A stretch of DNA of 64,000 nt, taken from assembly GCA_949425635.1 (NCBI GenBank), contig CASPWD010000001.1, positions 1 to 64,000 of the forward strand, written 5' to 3'. The notes below the pieces were generated by a model. It made no database searches and had not been told where the DNA came from. It saw only the letters and a list, made by a program, of their open reading frames with translations. Shown one piece after another: positions 17,034 to 26,469 of the stretch. This DNA is from an uncultured Bacilli bacterium. GTDB taxonomy: Bacteria > Bacillota_I > Bacilli_A > RF39 > UBA660. How positions within the stretch are numbered: the stretch's first letter is position 1; every line of letters begins with the position of its first letter. The position numbers were made by a program, and so were the translations under genes.

Positions 17034-17726
17034 TTACTTTATTACGCTGTATCTCAACTGAATATAAGAATCATTAAGTACTTTCCACTCTAATAACTTC
17101 AAAGCCTTCAACTTATCTAAATCGTCTTCACTAACTATAGATTCCCCATCTATTAAAGTACTAACATCCCTACCACCTACTAAAATAGGAGCCATAACTA
17201 AATTTACATAATCAAAAAGATTCTCTCTTAAAAATAATCCATTTAAATTACCACCAGATTGCACTGTAATTCTTTCAATACCATAATCTTGTCTTAAATC
17301 ACGCATTAACACTTTCAAGTCTAGATTATCATAATATAAAATAACTAAGTTATCATATTTTTCTTGTAAATCAAAAACAGGATGACTTTTATTCGTCGTT
17401 ACTAAATACAAAGTATGAACCCATTTACATAAGTAATCTATTCCATTTGCATTTAAATGAGGATTGTTATCGATAATTATAAAACTACAAGGTGTTTTTT
17501 CAGAATCAAAAGTACGTTCATTAACTCCTATCTTTGCCATAACTCTTCCAGTATTCAGAGAAAACAAATCTGTCTTCTGTTCTAATTCATAATACTGATG
17601 TAACCCTTCCTTAACGCCCTCTATTTTAGTAAAATCTTTATCAAAATCTAAAGAATCATTATTACCAGTAGAAATCTTTCCATCTACAGATTCTAACATA
17701 AATAAAGTTATTATTGGTCTTTCCAT
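17034..17726 (-). CDS. RibD C-terminal / dihydrofolate-reductase-like protein
   Basis: 230 aa. Opening ITLFMLESVDGKIS (about 5-18), the middle LGRVMAKIG-like segment and the late GIERITVQSGGNLNGLFLRENLFDYVNLVMAPILVGG (about 150-190) follow the RibD_C fold, which reduces pyrimidine or pterin-like ribosyl substrates with NAD(P)H. No deaminase domain and no other riboflavin genes are nearby, so it is probably a free-standing reductase of unknown substrate. Good GGAG site upstream. Confidence 0.75.
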   Translation of the reverse strand: MERPIITLFMLESVDGKISTGNNDSLDFDKDFTKIEGVKEGLHQYYELEQKTDLFSLNTGRVMAKIGVNERTFDSEKTPCSFIIIDNNPHLNANGIDYLCKWVHTLYLVTTNKSHPVFDLQEKYDNLVILYYDNLDLKVLMRDLRQDYGIERITVQSGGNLNGLFLRENLFDYVNLVMAPILVGGRDVSTLIDGESIVSEDDLDKLKALKLLEWKVLNDSYIQLRYSVIK

Positions 17727-17778
17727 ACTTCATTCTCCATTTCATAATTAATTATATCATTTAACAAAAAATAATAGA

Positions 17779-17817
17779 TAAAAAGACGACTTACAAAATA
17801 ATGTAAATCATCTTTTT
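17779..17817 (-). terminator. Terminator of the NHEJ operon
   Basis: Fifteen-pair hairpin with G-U pairs (arms 17781-17795 and 17802-17816) leading into a T run on the minus strand, directly after the LigD-type gene. Confidence 0.75.
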
Positions 17818-19209
17818 TCATTCAAAAAAATCACTCCACGGATCTTTTTTCCTTAATCTCTCTTTAATATTCTTTATAGTTATATCATTTGGCTTTATCG
17901 CGTCCAACTCTTTCCAATAAATTGGGCATGAAACAGCAGCACCTTTTTTTAATCTAAGAGAATAAGGACATACACTCGTTGCTCCTTCTTTATTTCTAAA
18001 GTAATCTATAAATATCTTTCCAACTCTTTTCTCTTTTCTCATATTAGTTGTATATTTATCAGGCCAATTTAATACCATTATATCAGCTATATCTTTAGCT
18101 ATCTTTTCACATTTTTTCCATGAAGACATTTGTAATGGTACATAAATATGATAACCCTTACCACCACTCGTCTTAAGAAAAGATTTTAACTCTAAATTAT
18201 CTAAAATACTTTTTAAATCTCTCACTCCATCTCTTACCTTTTTTAAAGATAAACCTTCATCTGGATCCAAATCAAAAACTAAAATATCTGGTTTCTTAAT
18301 TTTATTTTGCAAACTTCCCCAAATATGAAATTCATAACTATTCATCTGAACTTCTTCTAATATTCCATTTCCATTCTTAATATAATAGTAATCTAATGAC
18401 TCATCATTCTTATTCTTTAATACTTTCTTACCTATATTATTACTATCAGTATTTAAATGTTTCATAAAAAACTTATCTTCTTCTACTCCATTTGGTGCTC
18501 TAACTGTACTAATCAATCTATTATCTAAAAAAGGCATCATTCTTTTTGCTACCAATCTATAATAATCCATTATCTCTTTCTTAGTAATTTTTTCTTTCTT
18601 AAAAATGATCTTATCAGGGTTAGTAACTTCTATTTCTTCTAGCTTAAAATCTTTACCTACTTTTTTATTTCCTGCTATCTCTTCCATCGTTCTTCCTGTC
18701 TTAACACTTGTCTTATACTTACTTATATCATTCTTCTTAACATATGCATCTCTTTCTTTTATAACCAACCAATTATCATCTTTAAACTTTACCAAAGACC
18801 AACTTCCTTTAAGTCTCTCCCCATTTAAAGTAAACTTAACTGGACCATTTTTAAAATCTATCTTACTATCTTTGTAAGGTATCCATGTCCCTTTATCAAA
18901 CAACATAACTGTACCTGCTCCATACTCACCTTTTGGTATTGTACCTTCAAAATTTCCATAAGAAAGTGGATGGTCTTCTACTTTTATAGCCAACCTTTTA
19001 TCTTTCGTATCAAAAGATAATCCTTTAGGTACAGCAAAACTTATATATACTCCGTCATACTCTAACCTTAAATCATAATGGTCCTTTCTAGCCAAATGAT
19101 GTTGAATAACAAATTTTAACTTTTTTCCATTATTTTTCTTCACCTTGCCAATCGGCTCTTTTGTTTTTGTAAAATCTCTTTTTTCATTATACTTTTTTAA
19201 ATCATTCAT
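17818..19209 (-). CDS. ligD: LigD-type protein: 3'-phosphoesterase plus polymerase/primase domains
   Basis: 463 aa. Residues about 1-155 are the LigD phosphoesterase domain with the expected His38, His44, Asp46, Arg48 and His80 (QHHLARKDHYDLRLEYDG; EDHPLSYGNFEGTIPKGEYG). Residues about 195-463 are the AEP-type polymerase domain with FHIWGS, the metal pair FDLDP (Asp313, Asp315), TSGGKGYHIYVP, and a third Asp in KIFIDYFRN. Together these trim and fill 3' ends during non-homologous end joining. The ligase domain, usually fused, is a separate gene upstream in the operon. AGGAGGTG before ATG. Confidence 0.93.
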   Translation of the reverse strand: MNDLKKYNEKRDFTKTKEPIGKVKKNNGKKLKFVIQHHLARKDHYDLRLEYDGVYISFAVPKGLSFDTKDKRLAIKVEDHPLSYGNFEGTIPKGEYGAGTVMLFDKGTWIPYKDSKIDFKNGPVKFTLNGERLKGSWSLVKFKDDNWLVIKERDAYVKKNDISKYKTSVKTGRTMEEIAGNKKVGKDFKLEEIEVTNPDKIIFKKEKITKKEIMDYYRLVAKRMMPFLDNRLISTVRAPNGVEEDKFFMKHLNTDSNNIGKKVLKNKNDESLDYYYIKNGNGILEEVQMNSYEFHIWGSLQNKIKKPDILVFDLDPDEGLSLKKVRDGVRDLKSILDNLELKSFLKTSGGKGYHIYVPLQMSSWKKCEKIAKDIADIMVLNWPDKYTTNMRKEKRVGKIFIDYFRNKEGATSVCPYSLRLKKGAAVSCPIYWKELDAIKPNDITIKNIKERLRKKDPWSDFFE

Positions 19210-19226
19210 AACACACCTCCTATTCC

Positions 19227-20123
19227 CTAAATATCATTAAACACAGGATGTCTTAAATGATTACTCTTTGTTCTCTCTAAATAAGATACATTGACTATTA
19301 TAGTCGGCTTTATATAAAATATATCTTCATCAAAATCACTAAAATAATTCTTACTTTTCTTAGCTTTTTTCACCTTATTATATATACTTACTTTCTTACC
19401 TATTGATACCTTACCAGCAAAATGAAATACTTTGCCATCATCACTATACTCACCAATTGCTAGTGATAAAATACCATTTTTCTTCTCTTCATAACCACCA
19501 ATATAAAATTCATCCCTTTGTAAATTTTTAATCTTTATAAAGTCATCAGTTCGTGTACTTATATGATATAAACCATTTATATTCTTAGCAACTATACCTT
19601 CTAATCCCATCTTACATACACTTTTAAATAAATGAATACCTTTTTCAGGAATCGTCTTCGTCTTAATAAAACAATCAGTATCATCATATTTATCCAAATA
19701 CTTCTTACGATCTAACAAAGGCAATTTAGTTAAATCTTTATTTTCATAAAGCACATCAAAACATACAAATACAACCGGATTTTCTTCTGCTATTCTAAAT
19801 ATTTTCCTTGTATCTTTAATATGAATTCTAGTCTGTAAATCACTAAATGATGGTTTATTATCCACAAATGTTACGAGTTCACCATCAAAAATTACTTTCT
19901 TCCCCTTTGGTATAATCTTCTTTATGTCTTGCAGTTCTGGAAACAACTTAGTTAAATCCATTTTATTTCTGCTTTGAATATATACTTCTTTATTTGTGGC
20001 AAAAACTATCGCCCTAAATCCATCGAATTTAAGTTCAAATATATAATCTTCAGAATCAAATGGCTCATCAATTTCTTTTAAAAGCATTGGTCCCCAATTT
20101 CTATCTTTCCATATATCTATCAT
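19227..20123 (-). CDS. ligD: ATP-dependent DNA ligase (LigD ligase module)
   Basis: 298 aa. Motif I is ELKFDGFR with nucleophilic Lys32; other ligase motifs include FDGELV, FVCFDVLY, GLEGIVAKN, and the nucleotide-binding end DFIKIKN; an OB-fold follows (YIGGYEEKKNGILSLAIGEY). It seals ends brought together by Ku. Start overlaps the Ku stop as ATGA. Length fits a free-standing ligase core of LigD. Confidence 0.93.
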   Translation of the reverse strand: MIDIWKDRNWGPMLLKEIDEPFDSEDYIFELKFDGFRAIVFATNKEVYIQSRNKMDLTKLFPELQDIKKIIPKGKKVIFDGELVTFVDNKPSFSDLQTRIHIKDTRKIFRIAEENPVVFVCFDVLYENKDLTKLPLLDRKKYLDKYDDTDCFIKTKTIPEKGIHLFKSVCKMGLEGIVAKNINGLYHISTRTDDFIKIKNLQRDEFYIGGYEEKKNGILSLAIGEYSDDGKVFHFAGKVSIGKKVSIYNKVKKAKKSKNYFSDFDEDIFYIKPTIIVNVSYLERTKSNHLRHPVFNDI

Positions 20124-20866
20124 TTAGTTTTCAAACTCTTTTCTAAAGCTTCCATTAAATCACTAATTTGCTTCTTATTTTTCTTCTTGACTGACTTAAC
20201 TGCTTTACCATCCAACTTAGCATCAATAGCTTTCCTAATGTTATTTTGATATTCATCCTTATACTTACTAGGTTCAAATTTACCTTTCAAAGAATTGATT
20301 AATTGCATAGCTAAGTCTAGTTCCTTATCATCAATCTTATAATCACTACTATCTTTATGCTCATGTACTTCTTCTTCAAAATACAACGTTGTTAAAATAA
20401 TATTCTGTTCATTAAACCTTAATATACAATAATAAAACTTGCTTCCAATAACTGTCTTTGCTAAAGCTACTAACTTACTTTTCTTTAATGCTTCACAAAA
20501 CAAATAATAAGCCTTCCCTTTACCTTCAACATCTATATCATAACTTTTCTCAAAATACATTGGATCAATATCTTTTAAAGGGACAAACGCTATAATATCA
20601 ATTTCTTTTTCATTTTCTGGTTTTAACTTATTTAATTCTTCCTTATTAAAAACAATATATTTATTTTGTTCATATTCATACCCTTTAACCAAATCTGCCT
20701 CTTTTACCTTCGCCTTACACTTTGGACAATACTTAATATAATTAATTCTACTCCCACACTTTTCATGCAATTGATTAAACGATGTATCATTATTCTTTAT
20801 AATAGGATTCATAACTACTGGAATATTTACTAAAGCAAAATTAATACTACTATGTATATTCGGCAT
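20120..20866 (-). CDS. ku: Ku protein, NHEJ end-binding factor
   Basis: 248 aa from ATG at 20866 (GGGTGA upstream; the open frame extends 24 codons further without support). The start HSSINFALVNIPVVMNP matches the canonical Ku opening, and LHEKCGSRINYIKYCPKCKAKVKEADLVKGYEYE shows the family block with conserved cysteines. A Lys-rich C-terminal tail follows, as in other bacterial Ku proteins, where it helps DNA binding. First gene of the operon; recruits the ligase and LigD polymerase encoded downstream. Confidence 0.93.
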   Translation of the reverse strand: MPNIHSSINFALVNIPVVMNPIIKNNDTSFNQLHEKCGSRINYIKYCPKCKAKVKEADLVKGYEYEQNKYIVFNKEELNKLKPENEKEIDIIAFVPLKDIDPMYFEKSYDIDVEGKGKAYYLFCEALKKSKLVALAKTVIGSKFYYCILRFNEQNIILTTLYFEEEVHEHKDSSDYKIDDKELDLAMQLINSLKGKFEPSKYKDEYQNNIRKAIDAKLDGKAVKSVKKKNKKQISDLMEALEKSLKTK

Positions 20867-20925
20867 ACATATCACCCATTTATAGTATTGCTTTTTTAAA
20901 TTTATTTTATGTATTTGAAACCAAA

Positions 20926-20949
20926 TAAAAAAGTACATCTCTGTACCTT
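20926..20949 (-). terminator. Terminator of the CDF transporter gene
   Basis: AAGGTACA/TGTACTTT stem with a GAGA (GNRA) loop and T run on the minus strand, overlapping the stop codon. It isolates the NHEJ operon from the transporter upstream. Confidence 0.75.
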
Positions 20950-21811
20950 AATCTAAATCATTAGTAACATTTATCGAAACATATTTAACTTTTAAAGATC
21001 TATGTCTAATAATTTTTTTCTTTATATCTTCTTCTATTTTTGTTACTTGTCTTAAACTTAATTTAGAGTCTAACTCTAGTATTAATTGTAATCTATAATA
21101 AGAACCATACTCAATTAAAGTAACGCTTAAATCTTTAACTTCCTTCCATTCTCTTACTAAATCTTCTACTTTCTTTATTTGCTCTTCATTATCTTCTACT
21201 TCACCAATTAGTAATAATGAATTATCAATTATAATAGAAATTGCTGTTTTTAAAACTATCAATCCAATTAATATAGAACCAATAATATCTGCATGTATGA
21301 ACAATGGAAAAGTATTAGAAAACTGTAATAATATAGTAATTATGACTACACCAATTGTTGAATAAAGATCAGCTTTAGATTCTTGCACAGATGTAACTAA
21401 CAATTGACTATTTATTTTCTTACCAACCTTATTCATAATAAATATAGCCATAGCTTTTAATACAAATACTAATACCAACAATATAAGTACTGAAATTGGT
21501 GGTACTACAGCTTCCTTAAAGAAACTAGAGACAATAATATAAATAGCTAATAAAAGTAATACAATACCTACAAATAAATTAGTTAAATATTCTACTTTAC
21601 CAAATCCATAGGGATGACTTTTAGTAGGTTTTTTCTTAGATAACTTTGCTCCAACTAAACATACAATATCAGTAATGAAATCACTAAAAGTATGCATCCC
21701 ATCTGCAAATAAGGAACCAAGTCCAAATATAACACCACCTATTATTTTTAGTACTGCTATAACTAAGTTATTTATCATACTATAAATTAATGTTTTAAAT
21801 TCTAATTTCAT
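20948..21811 (-). CDS. Cation diffusion facilitator family transporter
   Basis: 287 aa. Six hydrophobic helices. The helix-two motif GSLFADGMHTFSDFITD (about 32-48) and the following loop KKPTKSHPYGFGKVEYL are the CDF signature, and the last 85 residues form the cytoplasmic ferredoxin-like domain. Family members export Zn, Mn, Fe or Co in exchange for protons. The helix-five counterpart (FPLFIHADIIGSILIGLIVL) has HxxxD. Metal specificity cannot be fixed by eye. Confidence 0.88.
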   Translation of the reverse strand: MKLEFKTLIYSMINNLVIAVLKIIGGVIFGLGSLFADGMHTFSDFITDIVCLVGAKLSKKKPTKSHPYGFGKVEYLTNLFVGIVLLLLAIYIIVSSFFKEAVVPPISVLILLVLVFVLKAMAIFIMNKVGKKINSQLLVTSVQESKADLYSTIGVVIITILLQFSNTFPLFIHADIIGSILIGLIVLKTAISIIIDNSLLLIGEVEDNEEQIKKVEDLVREWKEVKDLSVTLIEYGSYYRLQLILELDSKLSLRQVTKIEEDIKKKIIRHRSLKVKYVSINVTNDLD

Positions 21812-21980
21812 ATAACCACCATTCTATCTTTTTAAGTATAACTCAAATTTATATAATAATAAATTAGTTTTTTTATTTAATTTTCTAAATAATGTACTAT
21901 TGCCAATTTTTTAAAAAGAAGAATATTAAAATTGAAATATTATTTTAAGTATGAACAAAAGAAAAACACAAATTATAAAC

Positions 21981-22015
21981 AAAAAAATTCACTAACTTTT
22001 AAATAGTGAATTTTT
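21981..22015 (-). terminator. Terminator after the queuosine-precursor transporter
   Basis: 12-bp stem (21983-21994/22004-22015) with a 9-base loop and a seven-T run on the minus strand. The rest of 21812-22082 is A/T-rich with no supported gene. Confidence 0.8.
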
Positions 22016-22082
22016 CTTTAGCACAATTAAAATATAATCCTCTTATATATAATAATCTTTCATTTCCAACAATAAATTCTTA

Positions 22083-22748
22083 TTATTCTTTATTATTTCT
22101 TGTAAAAAAGTAAAAAAATGGTGTATCTAATAAAGCAATAACAAATTTAACTAAATATTGACCAATAATCATTGCTCCTAAAGTTCCTAACATTGAAGTA
22201 TCGAACAACCAACCATAACCAATTCCAAATGCAATTAAAATAAAAATTACAGTGTCTATAACTTGTGAAGACATCGTAGATAAGTTATTCCAAATCCATC
22301 TAGATTTATTATTTTTTTCTTTTTTCATTATTTTATTTCTAATCTTATGAAACACCCAAACATCCCATGATTGTGATATTACATAAGCCACTAAACTACC
22401 AATTACAAATATTACATTTTGTCCAAGCAGTATATTATAACTCTCATTAACTAAACTATCTGCTGCTGGTAACATTCCTGTAAGAACTATCAAGATTGTC
22501 GCAAGTATTTGTGCAATAAAACCATATTTAACAATTCTATTTGCTTCAACACTACCCCATATTTCACCGACAATATCTGTTACCAAAAAAGTTATTGAAT
22601 AACAAATTACTGCTCCTGGAAATGTAATTGTACTACCAAATAATGGTATATTAGTTTGTATTACTTTTCCTGATACAACATTAGCAATAACTAATGCAGT
22701 ACCAAAAATCATTGATAATAATATTAAATTTTCATTATTTTTTTTCAT
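22083..22748 (-). CDS. yhhQ: Queuosine precursor transporter (QPTR/YhhQ, VUT family)
   Basis: 221 aa, six hydrophobic helices. FPGAVICYSITFLVTDIVGEIWG (about 43-65) is the family signature, followed by SQSWDVWVFHKIR and a final SSQVIDTVIF...FKFVIALLDTPFFY-like region. These proteins import preQ0 or preQ1. The gene follows queF by 74 bases, so imported preQ0 could be reduced to preQ1 for tRNA modification. CTAGGAGG site upstream, within a leader that may contain a ligand-binding fold. Confidence 0.88.
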   Translation of the reverse strand: MKKNNENLILLSMIFGTALVIANVVSGKVIQTNIPLFGSTITFPGAVICYSITFLVTDIVGEIWGSVEANRIVKYGFIAQILATILIVLTGMLPAADSLVNESYNILLGQNVIFVIGSLVAYVISQSWDVWVFHKIRNKIMKKEKNNKSRWIWNNLSTMSSQVIDTVIFILIAFGIGYGWLFDTSMLGTLGAMIIGQYLVKFVIALLDTPFFYFFTRNNKE

Positions 22749-22751
22749 AAA

Positions 22752-22800
22752 TTCCTCCTAGTATTTTTAAAGTTGGCTGGCTTTCGAACAACTCTTATCA
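22752..22800 (-). promoter_or_regulatory. Possible preQ1-type leader before the transporter
   Basis: On the minus strand AGTTG and CAACT enclose a C-containing loop beginning TTC, followed by an A-rich tail and CTAGGAGG that overlaps the ribosome site. The order stem, loop, A-rich tail, CUA-GG recalls class I preQ1 riboswitches, and the gene is a typical target. However the usual loop bases that pair with CUA are not present. Only tentative. Confidence 0.25.
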
Positions 22801-22821
22801 ATCAGTTAACATTTCATAAAA

Positions 22822-23322
22822 TTAGAAATCATATCTGATATTTCTATTAGATGCATCACTAAGTACTTGTAATTTTCTATTTTCTGCTAAATCTTGATAA
22901 TTAAATTTTGGATTAGCCCAATTACAAAATGGAAAAATACTTATACCACCTCTAGGTGAAAATATTCCCCTAACTTCAATATACTTAGGATCCATCACTT
23001 TAATCAAATCTTTCATAATTATATTCATACAATCTTCATGAAAATCACCATGGTTTCTAAAACTAAACAGATAAAGTTTTAAAGACTTAGATTCAACCAT
23101 ATCTTCATTTGGTATGTAACTAATAACTACTTTAGCAAAATCTGGTTGACCTGTCTTTGGACATAAAGATGTAAATTCATAAGCATCTAAACTTACGATA
23201 TAGTCATTATCAATATGTTTATTTTTGAATGTCTCAAGAACATCACTAGAATAATCTTCTAAATATTTTGTCTTACTATTTCCTAGTAATGAAACATTCC
23301 CAAATTCTTCCTCACTTCTCAT
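22822..23322 (-). CDS. queF: QueF, NADPH-dependent 7-cyano-7-deazaguanine reductase
   Basis: 166 aa, the short unimodular type. Catalytic Cys54 in [12 protein letters not shown] with Asp61, the [23 protein letters not shown]/substrate block and the final RGGISIFPF are all present. It reduces preQ0 to preQ1 in queuosine synthesis. Start is ATG at 23322 after GAGGAGGTG; the longer frame to 23358 has no site. No other queuosine-synthesis genes are nearby, so precursor salvage through the transporter is likely. Confidence 0.95.
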   Translation of the reverse strand: MRSEEEFGNVSLLGNSKTKYLEDYSSDVLETFKNKHIDNDYIVSLDAYEFTSLCPKTGQPDFAKVVISYIPNEDMVESKSLKLYLFSFRNHGDFHEDCMNIIMKDLIKVMDPKYIEVRGIFSPRGGISIFPFCNWANPKFNYQDLAENRKLQVLSDASNRNIRYDF

Positions 23323-23355
23323 AGTATTCACCTCCTCACTTTTCATATTATAACA

Positions 23356-23385
23356 CAAAAATCGATTTCAGTTTGAAATCGATTT
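23356..23385 (-). terminator. Terminator of the 23403 gene
   Basis: Perfect 12-bp stem AAATCGATTTCA/TGAAATCGATTT with a three-base loop and Ts on the minus strand. A TATAAT at 23347-23352 immediately after may start queF transcription. Confidence 0.8.
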
Positions 23386-23402
23386 ATATTATTAAATTCA
23401 CT

Positions 23403-23849
23403 TTATTTTGTTGTAATCAAAACTTCAATTTCCCCATTCTTTGTTAAGTTAGTTACTGAGAAATTATACTTAGGATTTTTATCGCCTGTAATTTTTGAAT
23501 AATCACCTAACTCATATATTCCAGTATATTCTACATCGTCAACAACAATTATATAAGGGATAGCTATAGAAAAACTTACAGTTTCACCTTTATCATGTTC
23601 TGGCACTTCCCATTTTACATCTTCAGTTACCATTATATAATCATCAGTCTCACTTATATTTATTTTCTTTAATGAATTAATATATTGCTTAGATCCTAAA
23701 GTTATTTGAGATACCATTTTTATTTTATCACTATCTGTTCCACCATTTCCTGGTTCATCACTTTGTTTTGGTTTCATAAAGAATATTCCCAAAGCTAAAA
23801 TTACTACTATAGCAAAAAAAACTGCTACAATTAATATTGTTTTTTTCAT
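23403..23849 (-). CDS. Single-TM anchored protein, 148 aa
   Basis: Starts MKKTILIVAVFF with one hydrophobic helix to about residue 25, then a Gly/Ser/Asp linker and an extracytoplasmic domain of mixed strands. No lipobox cysteine. No known family. AAGGAG upstream. It may be co-transcribed with the preceding 239-aa gene (63 bases away), which is similar in build. Confidence 0.6.
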   Translation of the reverse strand: MKKTILIVAVFFAIVVILALGIFFMKPKQSDEPGNGGTDSDKIKMVSQITLGSKQYINSLKKINISETDDYIMVTEDVKWEVPEHDKGETVSFSIAIPYIIVVDDVEYTGIYELGDYSKITGDKNPKYNFSVTNLTKNGEIEVLITTK

Positions 23850-23912
23850 TATTACATCTCCTTGTGTTTTCTGCCTATTTAATAAAGTTTAACTATGAAA
23901 CTTTAAATACAA

Positions 23913-24632
23913 TTATTCAGCTGAAGAAGAACACATAGTTCTATATTCATATACTTTCTTATTCGAAAAAGTACCATCTGCATTAATAATATATCTATAA
24001 CCAGATAAAGTTTGACTTTCTACATCGCCTGGAATTTCTTCATGAACATTACATTGAGTATATTCATTCGACATAGAAGTTAAATCAAATTTGCCTTGAC
24101 TTTCAAACTTTTTTAAAAAAGTATAATCAGAATCATAATAACTAATTTTATTTGTATAACACATCCCCGAATTCTCTTCAACTACAAACATACCATTACT
24201 CAAAAATGCAAAAGCATTAATAGATCCAAAACCACCACAGCCATTTTTTGAAATATCATAAGAATACATAAAATTTCCAATCTGTATTGAATAAGATTGT
24301 TCATAAGTACCTTTCAATATAACATCAAAGGATTTTCCGTTATAATCAGTTATCTTTAAGGTTTTATTACATGAAAGATTATATTCATTAGTAAAACACA
24401 AATTATCAAACTCAAAATACAAGACATCACCATTAACATCCTTAGCAACACCACTAGAATTATTTGCTTCTTCAAGATTATTAGTTTTATTATCTTCTTT
24501 TAAATCTTTTGTATCCTTTTGCTTTGAATCACTTATAAAGTTATTATAAATATATACTGAACCTATCGATGATATTATAGCAATTATAATAACTAAAATA
24601 ATTAGCCCCACACTTATTCTCTTATTTTCCAT
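23913..24632 (-). CDS. Single-TM anchored protein, 239 aa
   Basis: N-terminal helix (about 8-30), a charged Lys/Asn/Glu linker, then an extracytoplasmic domain with six cysteines, probably forming disulphides, and repeated short Tyr/Gly/Asp-rich strands. No family recognised. GAGGAG site upstream of ATG. Confidence 0.6.
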   Translation of the reverse strand: MENKRISVGLIILVIIIAIISSIGSVYIYNNFISDSKQKDTKDLKEDNKTNNLEEANNSSGVAKDVNGDVLYFEFDNLCFTNEYNLSCNKTLKITDYNGKSFDVILKGTYEQSYSIQIGNFMYSYDISKNGCGGFGSINAFAFLSNGMFVVEENSGMCYTNKISYYDSDYTFLKKFESQGKFDLTSMSNEYTQCNVHEEIPGDVESQTLSGYRYIINADGTFSNKKVYEYRTMCSSSAE

Positions 24633-24737
24633 ACATTAAACTCCTCACTACTATCTATACTATATCATAAATAAAATAATTCAAAAAGATAATATTCAAA
24701 TAATTATAAATTATAAAAATAAACTTTTTAAGCAATA

Positions 24738-24760
24738 TAAAAAGTCCTATTACTAGGACT
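24738..24760 (-). terminator. Terminator of tRNA-Gly
   Basis: AGTCCTA/TAGGACT stem with a GTAA (GNRA) loop and five Ts on the minus strand, 14 bases after the tRNA CCA end. Confidence 0.85.
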
Positions 24761-24773
24761 CTTAATTTTTTAA

Positions 24774-24847
24774 TGGAGCGGGTGATGGGAATCGAACCCA
24801 CGTTATCAGCTTGGAAGGCTGAAGCTCTACCATTAAACTACACCCGC
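24774..24847 (-). tRNA. tRNA-Gly (anticodon TCC)
   Basis: Complete cloverleaf on the minus strand: acceptor GCGGGTG/CACCCGC, D arm with GGTAGAGC, anticodon loop CTTCCAA giving TCC, T arm GTGGGTTCGATTCCCAT, and an encoded 3' CCA. The standard T-loop TTCGATTC is present. It has its own promoter and terminator. Confidence 0.96.
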
Positions 24848-24868
24848 AAATTTCAGTAGGCACTATTA

Positions 24869-24896
24869 ATTATACTAGATTTTTCTTTAAAATCAA
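24869..24896 (-). promoter_or_regulatory. Promoter of tRNA-Gly
   Basis: On the minus strand TTGATT (24891-24896) and TATAAT (24869-24874) with 16-bp spacing, 21 bases before the tRNA 5' end. The rest of 24897-24991 shows only T-rich sequence. Confidence 0.7.
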
Positions 24897-24991
24897 GTAC
24901 TTTTACCTACTTTTTTTAAAAAAATTCAATTTTTTTGTACTTTTCTCTATATTTTATGCAAAAATCATTAAAAATAACCTAAATTTTTCAA

Positions 24992-26359
24992 CTATTTATG
25001 ATTTTCTATGTATTTTCTAACTTCTTCAGCATCATCTAAATGAACTTTTTCATGGCCTAAAATTTGATAATCTTCATGACCTTTACCCAAAATCAAAACA
25101 ACATCATTATCATTCATCAAATTTAGTGCTTTTACAATAGCTTTTCTTCTATCTAATTCAACATCATAATTATCTGTACTAACACCAACTAAAATATCTT
25201 TCATAATCATCTCAGGATCTTCTGTACGAGGATTATCACTAGTAAAAATTACATAATCTGAATTCTCTGCTGCAATTCTTCCCATTATTGGTCTCTTCTT
25301 AGGATCTCTATCTCCACCACATCCAACTATTGTAATAACTCTTCCCTTCTTATTTTCAGAAAAAGCCTTAACTATTTTTTCAACTGCATCTGGTGTGTGT
25401 GCATAATCTACTACAGCTTCGCCACCTTTAACTTTAATTTGTTCACATCTTCCCTTTGGAGGATATATATCTGGTGTCACAGATAAAATATCTTCAACAC
25501 TATAACCTAAACTATTTACCAAACTTAAACAAGTTATATAATTATAAACATTAAATGTACTTCTTAAATTGGTTTCAACTTCATATTCTTTTCCTTCAAA
25601 AACGAATTTAATCTTAGTTCCATGTTCTGTATCTACATAACTTAATACTTTATAATCATCTCCGTTTAATCCATATGTCTTTGTATTATCATAAGAACTT
25701 ACCCAAGATTCTCCATAAGGATCATCAGCATTAACTATCATAGTTCCATCTAATTGATTTAAAATTAGCTTTTTAGCTTCTAAATAATTTTCCATTGTAA
25801 CATGATAGTCTAAATGATCTTGCGTTAAATTTGTAAAAGCTGCTACCTTATAATTTAATCCTTTAACTCTGCTTTGATGTAATGCATGAGAACTAACTTC
25901 CATCATAACATTCTTACATCCTTTTTCTTTTGCTGTTAATAATAATTCATATAAATCTAAAATATTTGGAGTCGTATTAGGTATCTCAATAAAATCCTCT
26001 TCTGGTAAATAAAAACCAATTGTTCCAATATAAGCAGTTTTACTTCCTAATTTATTCAATAATTGATAAGTTAAATAAGCAGTAGTTGTCTTACCATTTG
26101 TTCCAGTAACTCCAATTAAATTCATCTCATTGACTTCTTTACTATATGTTTCACTAACATAATCAGCTAACCACTTGTTAGTATCAGAAACAATTTCCAA
26201 TTCTACACTACAAGGTACTTCCTTTTCTGCTACAACCTTCGTTGCTCCATTCTCTATTGCTTTTGCAATAAAATCATGTCCATCAACAGTATTGCCTTTT
26301 AAAGCTACAAATGTATCTCCTTCTTTAACTTTTCTAGAATCAATCTTTATATTAATCAT
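24992..26359 (-). CDS. murE: MurE, UDP-MurNAc-tripeptide synthetase
   Basis: 455 aa. P-loop VTGTNGKTTT (about 84-93), substrate segment TTPN, the family block SSHAL and the C-terminal TSDNPRTEDP. DNPR is the diaminopimelate-specificity motif, so this enzyme most likely adds meso-DAP rather than lysine to UDP-MurNAc-L-Ala-D-Glu in the cytoplasm. Normal length is about 480, so slightly short. GAGGTGAAG precedes ATG. It is alone, not in a dcw cluster. Confidence 0.95.
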   Translation of the reverse strand: MINIKIDSRKVKEGDTFVALKGNTVDGHDFIAKAIENGATKVVAEKEVPCSVELEIVSDTNKWLADYVSETYSKEVNEMNLIGVTGTNGKTTTAYLTYQLLNKLGSKTAYIGTIGFYLPEEDFIEIPNTTPNILDLYELLLTAKEKGCKNVMMEVSSHALHQSRVKGLNYKVAAFTNLTQDHLDYHVTMENYLEAKKLILNQLDGTMIVNADDPYGESWVSSYDNTKTYGLNGDDYKVLSYVDTEHGTKIKFVFEGKEYEVETNLRSTFNVYNYITCLSLVNSLGYSVEDILSVTPDIYPPKGRCEQIKVKGGEAVVDYAHTPDAVEKIVKAFSENKKGRVITIVGCGGDRDPKKRPIMGRIAAENSDYVIFTSDNPRTEDPEMIMKDILVGVSTDNYDVELDRRKAIVKALNLMNDNDVVLILGKGHEDYQILGHEKVHLDDAEEVRKYIENHK

Positions 26360-26469
26360 AAATCTTCACCTCATTTAATTAACATTAATATCTTATTAAT
26401 TTTATTATACTTTTACAATAAATATTAATCCACATTTAAAACAATCGTTTTACATAAATCCACAACTTA

